Origin: Guyanagaster necrorhizus
Taxonomy: Eukaryota > Basidiomycota > Agaricomycetes > Agaricales > Physalacriaceae
Length of the DNA stretch: 64,000 bases
Reading direction: 5' to 3'
Assembly (NCBI RefSeq): GCF_019112545.1
Contig: NW_025064908.1
Span: forward strand, 477,619-541,618
Position numbers and translations under genes: made by a program. Below, one piece after another: positions 60,051 to 64,000 of the stretch (position 1 is its first letter; every line of letters starts with the position of its first letter). The notes beneath the pieces were generated by a model. That model ran no database searches, was not told where the DNA came from, and saw only the letters and a program-made list of their open reading frames with translations.

Positions 60051-61756
60051 TATATAGAGACCAGCAAAATATATAGATGTCAATGAAGCTATTAGTAATG
60101 TCATTTTTGAGTTAATGTCTAAGGAGTTAGAATAACAGAACAAAGTCTGTTGAAGAGATGAGAAGAGAGATATCCTTCAGAGCAGAATCCATCAGATGGA
60201 GGAGAGAACTCAATGAGTGAGTAAGAAGAATGTTAGTTATCCAAGTTGATATTCAAACTGAGTATCTACAATAACTGTACATGGCTTATATACTAGTGAT
60301 AACTAATTCTGAGTTGAAGTCTGATAGACCTCAATGCTAACTAATCATTACTGACTTTAAGTTGAAAATTTAAAATATAAAATATAGATCTGAAATATTA
60401 AGAGAAAATCAAATAAAGAGGAATAGTAGATGGCTGGAGGCCAATAGAATCTAAGAGACAGCAGTTTTGTGTTTTGTTGATGTAAAACAGAGCTATTAGC
60501 ATGTGTATAATAGTATTTCTCTTTTAGTATTTTTGCTTTCAAAAGCATAAATTCCAATAGCCAGTGGAGAGACAAATAGAAAAATTTTGCATAAGTGTGG
60601 AAATTTTGCAACTTGAATTACTACTATTACTATCTCTGCCAGCTTATTTTATTCTTATTATTTTTTATTCTCATATCTAATATTATATTATATCAATTAT
60701 TTATCATTTCTGAGCTCTTTATGTAAGCACTAATACTAGATAATCTAGAGGAAAAGCAAGAAATGTTTTATCTGGAGTAGGCTACAATAGAGAACAAACA
60801 TCAAAAGGCCATAAAGTGACATTAAAGATGAAAAGCAGAGTATGCTTAAAAAAAAATATAAAACACAAGTGAAAGTGAAATATACAGCTTATACAAAACA
60901 GGTAAGAGCATTGCAGAAGATAATAAAAAAAAAAAAAGAGTTGCTCTGCTAAGAGCAGAAGCAGTTGAGAGTAAAGAAGAAAAAAAACAGAAAAGGCTAA
61001 GATTGAAAGAAGAGATATAGAAGCAAGCTAAAGCTAAAACAAGAGAAGTGAAAGCTGCTTGCAAATATTATTTATAAATTTCTGATCTATGTTTAGTAGT
61101 TAATCTCACAAAATATCATTTGAGCATGATTAAGAGACAGTAGACAGAGATAAAGAAAAAAAGTCAAGAGAATGTTGAAGAGGAGAAAAAAAATTTATAA
61201 AGAAAAATAGAAAATAGTGAAGCCAATAGAGAAAAAGAAAAAATAGGCTATAAAGTCAGCTGATGTGGTAATTTATAATGAAGAGAAAGATAGAGTTAAT
61301 TTACAAAGAAAGTTAAATTGAATCTTGTAGTGCTAACAGAGAGTGGCAATGAGCTACTTGGCAAAAATAATAAGTTTGTTTCTGATGAATTTGAGTACTT
61401 ATATTTTTTTCAGAGTATTATATGCAGTTATTGTAAGATAACACAAATACTCAATGTCAATACAAGCATAGACAGTTTTTACTTTGAGTTGACAGTTAAT
61501 TTTCTTTAAGCAATTGACTGATATACTCAGTCTAGCTATTATTTATTGTGCAAATAATCTGTCTGCAACAGATTATAGGCCCCATGTTTTAAAGCTTATT
61601 TTGAGTTTTTTTTTAATATCTTGCTTGTATTCTGCTATCTCTCTATCAGTCACTTTACTATTACAACAATATCACCATATATATCATACTATCCTTTGAT
61701 ACAATCAAAAAAGACTTTGACAATCTTAATGCCTTCAATTATAGAAAGTGAAAAGA
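60051..61756. other. AT-rich relic DNA with a Lys/Glu-rich stretch
   Basis: Around 60850-61080 the plus strand encodes RVALLRAEAVESKEEKKQKR and more Lys/Glu/Ala-rich text. It recalls the tail of pogo/Fot-type transposases, but no DDE core was found. The remainder has no assignable content. Confidence 0.25.
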
Positions 61757-62181
61757 TGTTACGATTTTTCCCTTAAAGCTTGCTTTCTGACCCCTATTTA
61801 CGCTTAGTCAGAGCATGGTGGGAAGAGATTGGTCAGCACAAAAGGCCTATTCTCCGCACTCATACGACGATGCTTGACGACATGTAGCCGCCCTTTTATG
61901 TATAACAACGATGCTCAAGGACAACGGGCACCATGGACACAAGTCGACACAATAAGTAGTAGTATTTTTAATATTACACAAACAGTATTTAAGGCTCATA
62001 GCTCTCGCTGGAGAAACCCAGCTTCGAGCTAAAGTTTATACACACCATTCTACCTCGAGTCTACATCTGACCTTGAGTCACAACAAATAGATATACTATA
62101 GTGAACCCGGTTGATTCCTCGAAGTGTGAAGGAACATCCATTTATCACGTGTATCTGTCCATGTGACGCTTGGGCCTAACA
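61757..62181 (+). repeat. 5' LTR of chromovirus C, with promoter
   Basis: 425 bp, TGTTACGATTTTTCCC to GGGCCTAACA, with many CpG retained and homologous throughout to the LTRs of K. TATTTAAG at 61986-61993 lies 34 nt before AGCTTCGAGCTAA (62020-62032). The PBS TTAGCTCGAAGCT (62183-62195) pairs with that word over all 13 nt. Confidence 0.85.
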
Positions 62182-62237
62182 ATTAGCTCGAAGCTTCCTC
62201 CTTCCCTTTCTCAAGCCCAACTGTGCTGAGAAACCGA

Positions 62238-63770
62238 ATGACTCCAGCCACAACCCACGACCTAAACCACGACTTCTTTGAGTTAATAGCTTCCATCATC
62301 GGAACGCTACTCAGTCTTCTAGCCATCATTACTTGTTGCCGAGGGCGACAATCAATCACCGCTTGGATTGTCAGGCACTACCAAGCATTCCAACAGATCC
62401 AACACATCCTCTGAAACGTAACCCCAGACCTCTCTTTCCATGACATCCCCCCCTCTGCCAGAACGACCTTCCAGCCAGAGGAGTTTCCCGTACCAGAAGC
62501 CGGACATAGCCGCCAGGATACAGAGAGCCCTCAAGAAGAAGAAAGACACTGATACCCTCCTTGACGATCTGACAGTAGAAACCGGGACCATAACCTCACA
62601 GGATTCCGGAACCCATAGACCATGATGGTCCCCCAGATCACCCAGGAGATCCCCCACGACCTCCCTTCAATCCCCAGTAACCCTTCCACTGCCTCTCGCA
62701 CCCCAGGGATTGGAAACCACGCTCGGGACTCCCGTGATGCCTCTCGGGTGGCTTCGAGAACCAGGACTCCCCCCAACCTGCCCTGAGACTCTCTCTATGA
62801 GCCCACCGAGCCGAATTCTGACTCCAGCAGGTCCGTCAGCAGGCTGGGGATCGAGGATCCCCATGGAAGAACCATACACCCCAACTATGCCAATATCGAA
62901 ATTGCCATCTCGGCAGCCGGAGACCCATACCGACATCTCCACGTCGGGAGCGAGCCAGAAGTTGGCACCACCAGCGCAAGGGGAAGGATCACAAGGGACA
63001 GGATTATCCGGAGGGTATTCCTGGATTGGAACCTTACCGTCCCATTTGATTACAACAGCGCACTATGACAGCAGCAGCAGGCCCAGCAGTGTAGAGCAGA
63101 AGAAGAGTGAGCCCGCGAAGAGCTCGCTGAGTACACGCAGGAGCAGGCCCAGCAGGAGTATGAGGAAGCCGAGTACGACCGACAGGGGTGAGCACGAAGG
63201 AGATGAGAAGACGCAGAAAGGATGGGCTCCGCCTCCCCTGCAGGGTACAAGCTCCAGTCCTCGGGACCTGAGTCCTCTTTCAGAAAGCCACCCTCCGATG
63301 GAGACCCCTGGACCAGACCAGGAAGCCCAGTCACCAGAAGCGAAGCCGAGAGGAGGGGAAGAAGGCCTTCCCCTCCAGACTTACAGTACCCCAGCAGAAC
63401 AGACACCATCACATCTGACGCTGACTCAGTACTTGACGCCTATGGGCTCCGGGTACCCAACAATGCCCACGTCTCCAACCTCGCCCTCCGACGATTCCTG
63501 GGAAGTCGGGTCACCCACCAGTTCCTCCTTCCGGAGTTCTACAGAAACTTCGGCCTCTATAGCGAGGAACTGGAGAGAGCAAGAACAGCGGGCGGAACAA
63601 GGTACTATGGAGTTCCACCCGTACCAGTCCAGCGAATCACCGAGGGCGACGCGGGACCCAGTAACGCCGGGGGACTCCCCGTCGACACTATGACTCAGGC
63701 CCCTCACCTCCGACCAGCTCGCAGGTTCCCTCCTAGGGGAGGACAGCGATGAAGAGTACCTGAGTGCGCG
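62238..63770 (+). pseudogene. C ORF1 and ORF2, interrupted
   Basis: ORF1 from ATG 62238: HDFFELIASIIGTLLSLLAI, then a TGA near 62412 at a position where K has an Arg codon. ORF1 text continues in the same order to LRRFLGSRVTHQFLLPEFYR and ARRFPPRGG. The overlapping ORF2 frame is open at 62710-63693 (YPTMPTSPTSPSDDSWEVGS) and ends early at a TGA. CpG content is high, so this copy is younger than E and N. The rest of the element lies beyond repeat X and the window. Confidence 0.7.
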
Positions 63771-64000
63771 CAAGGTGAAAACGGATACAGCAGAGCGTTA
63801 TCCACTGACCACACTCACACCAACACACACACAAAACTCTTAGTTCATGGGGGGATTATAATGCGATAAAGTAGTATTCAACAAATGTAATTGTTTTCTT
63901 CAATGAGATCACAGTGCGTGAACAGTAATAGCGCGCTTACAACAGTCCGAGGTCTCTCTAAGTCTCAAAGCTTTTTGTTTTATCAAAACAAGAGGTGGCA
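63771..64000 (-). repeat. repeat X, copy 4 (partial, CpG-rich)
   Basis: It starts CAAGGTGAAAACGGATAC, the complement of the 3' end of copy 1, and follows copy 1 backwards to the window edge. It keeps CpG sites that read CA or TG in the other copies. Confidence 0.8.

Overview
The window looks like a piece of a basidiomycete (mushroom-type) nuclear genome. Its genes are split by many introns of about 47-60 nt. They encode typical fungal housekeeping proteins and lie beside a long block of nested, strongly mutated LTR retrotransposons. No prokaryotic signatures, CRISPR arrays or convincing tRNA/rRNA genes were seen. Exon limits were worked out by eye from frame, GT/GC-AG signals and remembered family motifs; no search was run.

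Region 1 (1-16.6 kb) is a gene-rich euchromatic arm. In order: the 3' end of an unrecognised gene (to 852, +); a CSC1/OSCA-type osmosensitive channel gene (1218-5223, +); a small secreted-protein gene (6346-5965, -); a two-segment hypothetical ORF (7212-6861, -); the 3' half of a Maf-like pyrophosphatase gene (-) meeting head-to-head a broken fragment of a Dnf-type P4-ATPase (+); the mitochondrial ATP synthase epsilon subunit gene (8851-8549, -), divergent from a Rab-family GTPase gene (9002-9973, +); a 242-bp MITE-like element; a decayed LINE-type 3' end; and an intact-looking secreted carboxylesterase/lipase gene (13750-16069, +).

Region 2 (16.6-45.4 kb) is retrotransposon-on-retrotransposon debris with almost no CpG, as expected from long-term cytosine methylation and deamination. 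An outer Ty3/gypsy chromovirus, E (LTRs 17323-17780 and 37572-37998), carries a nested chromovirus, N (LTRs 26135-26580 and 35368-35813), plus a solo LTR and an unclassified 1.8-kb repeat, X. A near-perfect 4.66-kb inverted duplication (19147-23810 versus 27908-32571) has rearranged both elements. Fragments of another gypsy group, a Ty1/copia element and further solo LTRs follow to the right.

Region 3 (45.4-53.4 kb) is a young, CpG-rich chromovirus, K, on the minus strand. It has 426-bp LTRs differing at six positions and a perfect 5-bp target duplication. From its 5' end it encodes two ORFs upstream of gag (ORF1 with a membrane segment; ORF2 overlapping it in another frame for about 740 nt), then gag, then pol (protease, RT, RNase H, integrase, chromodomain) broken by one TGA. 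Its primer-binding site is complementary to the predicted 5' end of its own RNA, pointing to self-priming. ORF1, and the self-priming pair, recur in copies E, N and C, so this is a multi-copy family with an unusual pre-gag module; it is the most interesting system in the window.

Region 4 (53.4-64 kb) is a very AT-rich, CpG-poor relic zone, then a third, CpG-rich family member C (5' LTR 61757-62181, then ORF1/ORF2), interrupted by another copy of X at the window edge.
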